A DNA stretch of 64,000 nt from Undaria pinnatifida. Its lineage: Eukaryota; Sar; Phaeophyceae; Laminariales; Alariaceae. The notes under the pieces are model-generated. The model ran no database searches, was not told where the DNA came from, and saw only the letters and a program-made list of their open reading frames with translations. Position numbers and translations under genes: made by a program. Location of the stretch: positions 12,960,011 to 13,024,010 of the forward strand of contig JABAKD010000007.1 in NCBI GenBank assembly GCA_012845835.1. Direction: 5' to 3'. This document shows positions 40,301 through 52,300 of this stretch, in pieces. Positions within the stretch are counted from its first letter, which is position 1. The number at the start of each line of letters is the position of its first letter.

Positions 40301-43300
40301 GTAGTACAGATGGAGATAGACAGTCCTCAGACGCTGAGTCTAGCGCGAAACCCACCTCCTCGTGTAAGATGAAGACTAAATTTGAGGTGTCATACCTGTC
40401 CGCTGACGCAGTAGCATGCTCCGTAGAGCAGATCGTGACCCTTGCTCAGAAGGTCCAAACGAGTCAGTTACGCGGCCCTCGTCATGGCGTGAGGGGTGGC
40501 AGCCTTCACGAAACCCACCTCCTGGTGTCAGATGGAGCGTGCATTTGAGGCGTCATACCTGTCCGCTGACGCAGTAGCGCGCTCCGTAGAGCAGATCATG
40601 ACCCTTAGTCAAGGTCCAAACGAGTCAGTCACGCGGCTCTCCTCAAGACGTGAGGCGTGGCGACCCCCCCCATGTGGAGATCGCCATCCCTCACGTCATG
40701 AGGACGGCCGCGTGACTGACTCGTTTGGACCTTGACTAAGGGTCGTGATTTTCTCTACGGAGCGTGCTACTGCGTCAGCGGTCAGGTATGACGCCCCAAG
40801 TGCAAGCCCCACCAGATACCAGGGGGTGGGTTTCGCGCTAGACTCAGCGTCGGGCAACTGGTTATCTCCATCTGCAATACGCCTCCACGACACTTGACCA
40901 CCCACCAGTTGGGTATAGACCTGGATGGCTTCATCTTTCAACACGAAGATGAAGTACGTGATTAGTAAACTGTCAATTACATCCTCGGTGACGCCGGGAC
41001 GTTATTTTAGCGCTGCGGTAACAATCCCCGGGACCAGAGGGGCTTGGGGGGTTCGTCTCCTCTGCCATCACGGCATGCGGGACAACCTTGCGGGATAAAA
41101 TAACATAAAACAAGCTAAAAAGTGTCAGCTGCGTTCCTCCAATCAATGGAGATTATCAGCCGAGACGCCAATTGTGGGACGGTAGTCTAGCAAGTAAATC
41201 TCTTTCTTAACGATTGAGGTGTGGAGGCAGACCGAGATGGGCAATATGCGGAACCGCACAATCGAGGGTCAGCAACGAGGAAACACCTCAGAGTGCCCTC
41301 GAGGAGCCAGGATGGCCTTGAGGATTATAGTGATAACGAGACGATACGATCTAAGGGGATAGGGGCTGGTATGCACAGAAGGACACGCATAAAACGCCCA
41401 AGTTTGTCGAACTCCGGGCCCATCTTTACGACGAACTTAAACAAAATGGAAAAGTAAATACGGTATCGTACTCGACTCAGAATATTCACGTAAACAATAA
41501 GTTGAATTAAACTAAAAGAGCAAATGTTCATTTCTGTTTTGGGGGAGAACAACTCGCGAAAAAAAAACACCGCTACTTTCCCTTATGAGGAAATGCCGTA
41601 TCATATTGTGCTACTTCTTCGGCAAGCGCCAAAGGGTCAACAAAACCCGTGGGCAGCCAACGAGGCGAGCGACGACACTCATCCTCCTGTGAACGCCGCG
41701 GCTAGCAACAGATTTGATATGCCGGCACCGGGTAGAAGGCTACCGCTTGTTGGAATATTTTAGGTGGGCTGGCGCAGTCCCAAAGCCACAAGCGGGCAGC
41801 AGCGACAGAGATACAGGTACTGAACATGTAAGCGAGTCGTGATGTGGTGATTACTCTCGTAACTTTGGAGGTGCAGGGCAACGTAAAACTGGGTTTGCGG
41901 CGGCCTTGGTTTTCACGGGGGCGTCGCAGCTAGTCTAGGCTGTGCTAAGGGCCTTCGGAGGTCGCGCTGGGGATGATCCGGCGGTCCTGCCTCTCGCGAT
42001 GGTGGCATCTCGCCTTCAAAGCAGACGACCACAAGGCACAACTTTGCATTGCCTGCTTCGGTGACATGGAACGTGCCACACCCAGCTGGACAAATTCCCC
42101 AAATTGACAAAAATTTTGAACTTGTTTTGCCCAAAATCCGATTCATTTATTTTTCGGATCTGATGCATCGACTGTCCCTCGCACCAAAACGAAAATAATT
42201 ACCGTCATGCGTCCGATGAGAAAAAAAACATCAAACCAAATTATCGAAGTCAACTTTTGTATGTTTACGCAAATAGCCTACCGTTTCGTCTGTCGATCAA
42301 ATCGAGAAGGGACACGTAGTAGCTCCACTGATCGGCAGAACGCCTGACCAGGCCCTGTATAATCTCTTCCGCTCGCTCGAGGTCTTCGCCGCTACCCAGC
42401 TTCTCGTACAGGGCTGCCTTCATCTCCAAGCGTTCTAGCTCCTGCTCATCAAGAAAGGGGGGAATCACACGAGCAAAACACAAAATACACAACGCAAGGT
42501 TGATTTGAAAGATGACAAACAAGTTGCGAATTTGGCCCCAAGGTATAGCCGTGGTATTGTCAGCTCGCGGAAATATGATGACATGTGTTGCGCAATGTCC
42601 ACACTTGAAAAGGCGTGAATTAGTCACGAGGTCGTCGACGCTATCGAGCGTCTCGTACAGGGCTGTCTTCGCGTCCGGGTACTCCAGCTCCTGGCCATCA
42701 AGAAATGAAGGGATAATAAACACGAATTTTAGCACGGTTTGATGTAAAACACGAAAGAAACATGGAGGGAAACTAAAGAGGAAGAAGCAAAAGCTTCGCA
42801 AAGTTAGTTTTGACGGCAAGAACGAACTAAACACAAGTCACGGATTTGGCCCCAGGCTTCGTTAAAAGAGCCTTGAAAAGAAGGACCAAACTAAAACCCC
42901 GAAATCAGTATCACACTGTTGTACGTACAGGGATGGCCTTAATTCCCACGCGATCTAGCCCCTGACCAAGATGGTCAAATAAACGACAAAAAAACAGCAC
43001 TTTTCGCGAGATACTTTTGTTTTATTTGTTTAGTTTTCCCGTCACATCCAATGTATTTGTGTTTTTTGTTTTACAAGGAAGGGCGGAAAGCAAGCGAAAA
43101 CACTGGGCTCAAGCTTTTTTTCAAAGGGCAACACTAAGTCGTGAAGTTCGTGTTGAAAATGTTGGGGCGATATTAAAGTCAGCTTTTTGTTGAACACAGA
43201 GAGGATGGGTTTCGATTTCTTCTATACAGCACTCTTTGCTGTCAATAACACCACGAGCATTTTACGATATGACTACACCCATGTTGTCGCTGCTCGTACA

Positions 43301-46300
43301 CAAGGCCTGGATATGGTATACTATTCGTATTTTGATTATCTGAGTGGTATGACTACATCCATGTTGCCGCTGTTCATGCACAGATCTGATTATATTATTC
43401 CACTCACATTTTGAATACCCCAGTAGAATGGCTACGTCCATGCTGCCGCTGTTCTAATACAGGCCTGAACATCCATTTCACCGTGAAAAATATTCTAGCA
43501 AACAAGCGCAAACCTGTCTGCTATTTGTTCAATGCTCCCGTTCGTCTCCCACTAGCTTTATATTATCTATTTGGTGTCCAAGTTTGGCCATAGCGTTTTT
43601 TCAACGAATGTATTTTTCATCACAAGTGATGTTCACAGACACTCGGCGCCATATCCGCATGTCCTATCACAGAGACAGACAGAGCCTCCAAGACATCAAC
43701 GTCACTTTCCTAAAGCAGCGTCCTGGTTATATATCAGAGGGCCGCGTGGCTTCATATCAGAAGACCGGGTCAATGCCTGCATGTTGACGATAGACCCGTT
43801 TTCTACGCCAGATCGGTCCTCTATCGCCATCCCGCCGTCAGCATCAACAGTAGCAGCAATGGTCAGATGGATAATCAGGATGAAAATTAGGTGCGCTTGT
43901 GTACTAGGTAGGAAAAACGGTATAACGTCAAGATAATACAGCAATGCTGTGTTTCCTGGTACAATATGTCTGTGCTTCCTGGTACTGCAGTACCTGCATG
44001 TTGGCAAAATCGAGCTGTTTCTACGCTGAAATCGTCTTATATCGCCATCCCGTCTCTAGCAGTAGCAGCAGCAGCGAGAGGAATAATCGGGATAAACACT
44101 GCGTATGCAGATTTCGCTGCCTAGAAAGAACGGTGTCATGTGAAGACAAATCACACATCTGGTGCAGTCAAGTACCTGCATGTTGACGATAGAGCCGTTT
44201 TCTAGGCTGGATTCGTCTTCTATCGCCATCCCGCCGTTAGCAGCAGTAGCAGTAGTAGTGAGAGTAGCGGCAGTAGCAGCAGCAGCAGCGGGCGTCTCAT
44301 CATTGGCGGAATCGTCTTGTGGGGGCACCTCTGGCTCGAACCGGCCGAGGGCTTCCAATGCTTCCCTGTGGCACGGACCATCATCATCAGAAAACGTATC
44401 AGCAAAAGGAGTAGAAAAGGGAGCAGAAAAAACATAATCAACAGCATCGGCAAGCATTAGACTGGTTGTCGTCGTTGTCATCAGAAAAAGTACAGGCAAA
44501 AGCAGCAGCAACAACACCAAAGAATCGGCGCTATCATCATCGTCGCTACAGAAAAATCGATGTTCACTCGTGTTTATTCCTTCGTCGTTCATTCATCATT
44601 ATTGCGGCCCTCTTCCGCAAAATTAATGAATAACCACACCCCCCCTAAAAAAGAAATCAACTCTGTCCGTAAATATAGGCAACGCTTTATTTCAATTGTA
44701 ATGCCCAAACATTTTGCCAATAGTTACGTACAGAGCGGCACAATACCCCCCACCTTTTAATACATTGCACGGCCCCCTGTATGTATCGTGTCCCTTTCAC
44801 ACCAAAAAATAATTGATGCCTTGAAACCGAATGAATCAATTAAATTTCACCCCCCCCATCGTCTACGTTCGTCTCCCTCGAATATGAAAAGTAAATATCG
44901 TCTTGAATTAGTAACTTTTCCCCCCATCTTAACCCCCCTTACAATATATATATACCTCGGTTGGCACCGACGCTGTAAAACATTATATATATTGGGGTTG
45001 GCATTGGTTAGCAACGACGCTGTGAAACATGCCAATCACTGCGTGAGCTGAACAACCAGGGTGCCGTTTTTTTTTTCTTGGCGGTCACCATGATGGTTAT
45101 CGAGCTACTGTACATCATTATGAGCGGGGTGGACAACGCTAACTCCGCACAAGGGGAATGATCGCACCACGTAGTGTAAACATGGTAAGGCACCCACGAA
45201 GCAGTTACATAGTAATACCCATTGCTGTCTCTGGAGTGGCCACACCAGAAAACAAAGTAACTCATTGGCGCTGTCATCCATAAGCAAGAAAGTAGGCACA
45301 AGGCACCGAAGTCCGTCTTACAAGTGGTTCTTGGAAGGATGCAGTTCACCCTTCATGCGACTCGCCGAACACCTCATGAAGGTTCGCGCTTGGTGCAAGC
45401 ATTGTCTGCCTGGTTGGTAAAAACCCGACGAGCTCGATTCCGGCATAGTAGGGATGCGAGGGTCTATGGTCATATGGCTACGGCCATGCACAAATTGAGT
45501 ATCCCCCCCCCCCCCCCCCCCCGCCCCTTCACCGCTACTATTTTGTCTGCCTCTAATGTCGAAAGTCTTTCAAAATTTCACCCTCACATGGCTACCTACC
45601 ACGTGCAAGCCGACGCATGCTACCTGGTATATAACATGATATGATATTAAAAAAAAAAAATCCGTCAGTAGTGCACCAAGTTATATTCACTCGACATGAT
45701 ACGTAGTACAATATATCCCTTCGTCGAGTAGCTCTACGCATCAGCATAGGTCGAAGCGAAGCGAAGGTGGCTACGCAACACGAACCTATCAGGAGAGTAA
45801 ACGAAGAACAGCTTTCGGGTTCGGTTCGTGGACGGGTCGATACCAAACATCGTAAAACTGCGGTATTTGGTATGACCATCTTGAAACAAGCGCATGAAAT
45901 GATACCCGAGCGTCAATAGGAGCCGAGGCGAGGAGCGTCTCGATGACCAATCCAAACTTGCCCTGCTTGATTGTCCACGAAAACGCATCTTCTCGCTGGG
46001 CAGGGCTCTTTCGTAGCCTATGCAAAGCGCAGCAGCACAAATTCGATCGGGCATCTACGACGACAGCAGGCGCTTCACATCATAGGAATAGACACGCAAG
46101 ATGACAGAGAGATGGTGTCATCCCACTGCAGGGGTTGCCGTTGTAAGATTGGGCCAAACCGTCCCTGGGCGATTGAGCTCCTCATGCGAGGAACTGCCGG
46201 TTTATGAAGTAATTCGACGAGTACATACTTGTTTTGGGACTGAGGCATAGAAGCTTGGTCGGGTTGTGCGAACGAATGCCTTCGAAGTCATGTAGTATCG

Positions 46301-49300
46301 GGTGAGATATGAGGAGCTCAGGGACTTGCTGGAATCTCATGCACCCCTACCGTGTTGATGGCTCGATGGTGACATGCAGAAGCAGCAGACGCAGCGCGTT
46401 CATGATGCAAGGGATTTTCGGATGTGGGTTTTACTCAATATTGTTTTCATTAAGCGCCGGGGGGGGGGGTAACGAACTATCAATACACTAATATTACACG
46501 GCCAATACACTACAAATACACCGACTAATGCACTACTAATACCCTACCAGGGTATTAATACATTATTAATACGGTAGTGTATCAATACATGCGACGCGTG
46601 CTCCGGCAGAGGTGGCGCATGTTGGCTGGAACGGTTTTCTGAGTAACGGGGCTTCTTAACCCAACAATCGGGGTTTCATGCGTGTTTCGCAAATACTCTT
46701 CGTTTTCACTAGGCCATGGGTTTTCTCTATCGGGTATACAGCACTTTTGTTTCTTCTCGGCATCAGTTTCTGGGGAAGGTACAGACTAGCTTGTTAACAA
46801 GTGACCACACTCAGAAGGCAAAAAGAGCATGTGCCTCTCTACCGTGGCGTGTGGTGTGCGTCGATGATGCTACTTACACAGTATTAATTTCTCACCTGTG
46901 CTTGCCCTGAAGGTTAAGGATCTCGAGGTACAGCCGCAACTCTTCGCCGACCGGCCGAGACCCATTCAAGGCCTGCAAGAACAAAATAAAAAGCGACGAA
47001 GGACCCGCGAGAATCGTGTTGTCAGCTGTCAATGTTGCTGTTGGTAGTGGTTGATGTTACAGCTGCTGCTGCTGCTACTACTACTGCTGCTGGTGGTGGT
47101 AATACTGCTGATACTGCTACTGCTACTGTTCCTGCTATTGCTACTGCTACTGCTACTGCCACCACTACTACTACTATACTACTACTAGCACTTACTAGTA
47201 GTACTGCTGTAGTAGTATTGTAGTGGTACTAACTAGTAGTACTACTAGTACTACTACGACTACTGCTGCTACTATGACTATGACTACTATAATTACGACT
47301 ACGACTACGACCTCAACCACGACTTTGACTACGTCTACTGCTATTGCTACCACTACTACTGCTAATATGTGGCATCTCCACTCGCCTTTTCTTGCAGCAC
47401 CTTGACCGTGAGCTTCTCCGCGAGAGGCAGGGTCATGGCAGATGCTGTGCTGTCCTTTCGTTCCGCCTGGATCAGCATCGTTGCCGCCGCCCAAATGATG
47501 AACTTGCCTGGCAAGCCAAGGCATACATAAAACAACTGAAAAACAAACTATTGCCTGAAAAGACAAAATGACGAACTTGCCTTGCAAACCAAAACATACA
47601 TATAAACAATGGAGAAAACAGAGCCACGCTTGAAAAGACAATATCATAAACTTGCCTGACACACCAAACAAGCATGCATATATGATAAACAAAAACACCG
47701 AGGAACAAACGTAAACTTGAAAAGGCAAGAGGATAAACTTGCCTGACAAACCAATACACACGTCGTATATCGTGTGCCTCGAGGGTGAAGACTAATTAAT
47801 GTCGTGAATTAGTAAGAATAAATTAAAAGTTGACGTTGCATCGTACGCCCACGTGAATGTGTAAAACGAGCGCCGGGTGCCGCATGCAAATAACAGTTCG
47901 AACCTCAGGAATATTTTAGACCATTATTGCGGCAGCGGTTGACTTGGAATGATGCGATTGGCGGCGTTCATACAGATAGTAGTCCATCCAATGTGCGTTT
48001 GGTGTTATAATTTGGATATTGATAATATGAAGCATTTGTCTGTTGTAACATGTACAAAACACGGAGAAAACAAAAACATGCTTGGAAAGACAAGATGATA
48101 AACTTGCCTGACAAACCAAAACCTACATGCCTTATACTCCGGAGTATATGATACCATACAAAATATTGAGAAACAACCGCATGTTTGCAAATACAAGATT
48201 ATAGACATGCTAGAAACGGACGCATGCTTGGAAAGACAAGATGATAAACTTGCCTGGCAAACGAAAAACATACATGTCGTACATATGACAGAATAAGAAG
48301 CTTTGAAGAAAACAAACGCATGCTTGAAAAGACAAGACGATAAACTCCACTGAAAAACCAAAACCTACATGTATTATACCAGGTATATGATATAATGCAA
48401 ACCACTCAGAAATCAAAAGAACATTCAAAAACCTCACATGACAAACTTGCCTTACCTGACAAACACGAACACACATACATGTACACATGACACAATAAAA
48501 AGCTTCGAGAAAAAAAACTTGCCAGACAAACGAAGAACATACATGTCGTATGACACAACATAAAGCATCTGAGAAAGCAAAAGCGTGTACCGTACAACCT
48601 TCCCCGTCGGTATGTGGTTATGGTTTCAAATCCCGGGGGTGTCGCAAGTCAAAAGGGGGGGGAACTCTTGAAAACCAGGTACAGAAAAAAAACTATTGGC
48701 CACCGCGCAAGTAACACGGCATGCAACAACGACCAATCCGAACGAGTTTGGGTTAACACCGACCAACCCGAACGAGTTTATAGTAATACCGACCAAGCCC
48801 ATACGAGTTGCTAGTGTCGCCGACCAGCCCAAACGGGTTTATAGTATCACCGACGAGCCCAAACGAGTTGCTGGTAACACCGACCAGTCCAAACCAGTTT
48901 CTAGTAATACCGACCAGCCCAAACGAGTTTCTAGAAACAATGAATAGCCCAACGAGTTCTAGTAACACCGACCAGCCCAAACGAGTTAGTTTAGTTAACA
49001 CCTATATCAAGCGCAATTTTACGAAAGATACTGCTACGAAGAGATACACTGGCTTGTTTAAGACTTGATCCAGATGCCACATATCTTGATCAAGATAAAC
49101 TACAGCTTGTGCATCCTGTATCTTCCGAACGTTCTGACATGTCGTGCAGGATCTGTACATAAAGAGTACGGACCTATCCCTCGAGACGCTTGTTAAAAAA
49201 TCGTGCAGATCGCACGGCTCCCACCTGGTAACACGAGCTAGACCATACAGATCACACAGATCTCCCCTGAAAGATCTTGGTCATCAAGTGGGGATAGATC

Positions 49301-52300
49301 ATCTGCCAAAAACGAGCATATACATTCGTCTACTCGCCCAATAACAGGGAGCGTGAGCAGGGTGAAGACCCCTCGTGGGACAGGTTACTTTTACCCTCCT
49401 GACGAGTCGCTGTCGCGACAGTACGCTAGACAACGAAATGGGGATCCGATCTGCCCCGACGCGTGGAAAAAAAATACCGGGCATTTCCACGGGTCGGGTC
49501 ACTCATCGCGGGTAGGACTCGGTCAGGCCGTCCCGGCGACCCGACTGGACCCATGAACTTTGAAAACCTCCCGGGCCCGACCCCACCCAACCCGTGATAT
49601 TTCAAACACTCTTCCTGATCCGACAAGACTCGATCCGCGAGATTTTGAAGCCCTCTAGACCCGACCCGAAGGCCGCGGCATGTCCCGTGAAAATGCCTGA
49701 AAAGTTACGGTCCAATGGTATCCCATGTGGAGAGTAGTAGTAACATGGGCGCGTGCTGAGACAGAGGTATATACCGTTTTTTGGCCAAAACATTTTCTCA
49801 AGGACGCGGAGCTCCTTAGCCAATAATCGTCGGAAAACGCCATTCTTTGCTTCGCTACATTATTTGTTTTCGACATACCGCAGGTTAAACTAGGCTACAC
49901 TAGGCTAAGGGTTCGTTCATCGGGTTGGCGAGGCATGTCACCCATTTTCCCATCAAGTCACCACCCTCAGCAGGCAAATAGAGCCAGTGCACCTCCGCCG
50001 CACTATTAGTAGCATGTGTCCATCTCAATCCACGGCTACCATTAATAGCTCACCTCCTTGAGAGTCGACCTTGTACAGCTTCGTGGCCGTCTGCTGTGCT
50101 TTGAGGTACAGCTTTGCCTGCCGAGAAATTAAAAAAATAAGAATAAAAAGAGAGGGAAGGAACACAAAGACAGAACGCCCAAATTACCACGGTTGGACAA
50201 ATCAGACCGTACAGATCACACGTTTCATTGGACACCCGTAACGATACCAGGTACTTCGTAGAGGCATTAAGTAGCACTTTCGGCTCAAAAAAAAAACGGA
50301 ATGACGAGACTCCTTAGCCTGAAATTGTCGGATATTATACAAGTATATATATATAAAAAGAAGTAATTTTCGTTGTATGCCCAGGCCATGGGATTATTCA
50401 TCGGGTACGCACGTGGCACTTTTTGTTTGCTTGTCCCTAAAGCAGTTTTTTGGGCGCGTATAAAGTAGTTTATCAGCTAAGAACACAGCCACCACCACTC
50501 CCCCCGTCCTCCGTCTCGAAAGTGGTGTGTGGTCAACGGTCAAACGACCAAGGCAAGAAATAAATGGGCACGCCTCTCCCCTTACCCCCCACTCCCCATC
50601 CCTCCATTCGCATGCCACTTGCGACGCCTGCTACGATAGAGGGGCCAGATTTGCTTGGCACATGTTTTCTGAATAACGAGGCCTCTTGGACGAAAAAATC
50701 GTCCTATACTAATTCCAAGTGTTTCGGTCCCCAAAATGTTGGTGCAGTTCTAAAGGGGTTTACACTTTACCGCTTAAGAACTGCACAAAACTTTTCGGCG
50801 ACTAAAACACCTAGCCCTTTAGAACCGCACCAACATCTCGGGTACAGAAACACTTGCAAGTAGTACAGGACGATTTTTTTGGGGTCCCTCAAAAGGGTTA
50901 TTACAGCAAACCAAAAATCGCCGCAAAGTCCCCCTTGTTTTGCACCATTCTTGGTTCACTACGTACTAATCGTATTACTAGGCCATGGGATCGTTTATCG
51001 TGTAGAATCGTTTCTGGCCTTGGCGGGGTATATAACTCATGATGTTACGAGCCTCAGAAAAGCAATGGTTGGTGCACCTCTACCTGTGGTACTACTACTA
51101 CTATTAATACTACGTACTACTACTCCTTTTTTTGTTTTGCAAACTTCTACTTTCCAGCTTCCGGAAAGCCGCGGGCACAGGTGTCGTCCCTTCTCCCCCG
51201 CGGCCCTTGCCTTCAATTTTTATCGCGCATAGGGTTCAGCAATCCCACTGCTCCTCAATGTCATCGAGTGTTACTAACTCACGCTCTCGCGCTTTCCGCA
51301 AATCAATTTGTGCACAAGAAAACCTCCCCACGAATCAATACGAGTATGCACTCGGGGGGGCTCGAACTCGCGAAACTGACCTATACCAGGCTCGAGGATC
51401 ACCTGATACGCCACCGGGGCGACCGGACTAGCACCATGCTATTAGTAGTATGTGTCTTGCGACTTATCACTCACCCGTGCGTAGCACATAAACAGCTCCT
51501 TCAAAAAAGGAGGCTCCTTCGGCACTAGCGTTCACCGCAGCCTCGAACACAGCCCCCCGCCCCGCCCATGTCCCCCCTACAACTCCCCAATCCACCGCCC
51601 TTACGTAGCACACGAAGAGCTCCTTCGAAGGAGGGGGCTCCGCCGATCTAACGTCAACCGCATCCTCAAACAAACAGCACTGGTGCCTCCCCCCTCCCTC
51701 CCTTTCTCTGCAACTCCCTCCTTAACTCACCCGTACGTAGCACATGAAGAGCTCCTTCAGAAGAGGTGGCTCCCCCGGCCTAGCGTTCACGGCAGCCTCC
51801 AACATGGGAACCATTTGCTCTCTCCGGTTCATCATCCGGTGGTTGCAAGACATCGCCGACAAAGTGTCCTCGTTCGTAGGAATCGCTCTCTGCAGGTTGG
51901 GGGCATAGGGCGGATGAGTCAGATGTCGGAAATCGTGTTGCGGAACGTTGGTTTATGCTGTATTCGTCGTCGCTGTTGTTATCATATTAACATTAAGAAG
52001 TGGCAGTAGCATAGTATATAATATAAACAGTAGCAGTAGAAGTTGTGGTTACGTTACGTATCAATATCAGTATAGTTCGTCATGGCGGTATTTGCAGGAG
52101 CTCGCCGCTAAAGTGCCAATTCGTAGGAGACGCCGTGTCTGGTTATTGGTGTCGCTGTTGTTGTTTCAGTAGCAGCAGTAGCAGCAGTAGTGGTAGCAGC
52201 AGTAGTAGCAGTAGTCGCTATAGTAGCATAACGTACGGTATAACTAGCAGCAGTATAAGTATATATATATTATAAATATTGAAATACACTCCAGCTGTGA

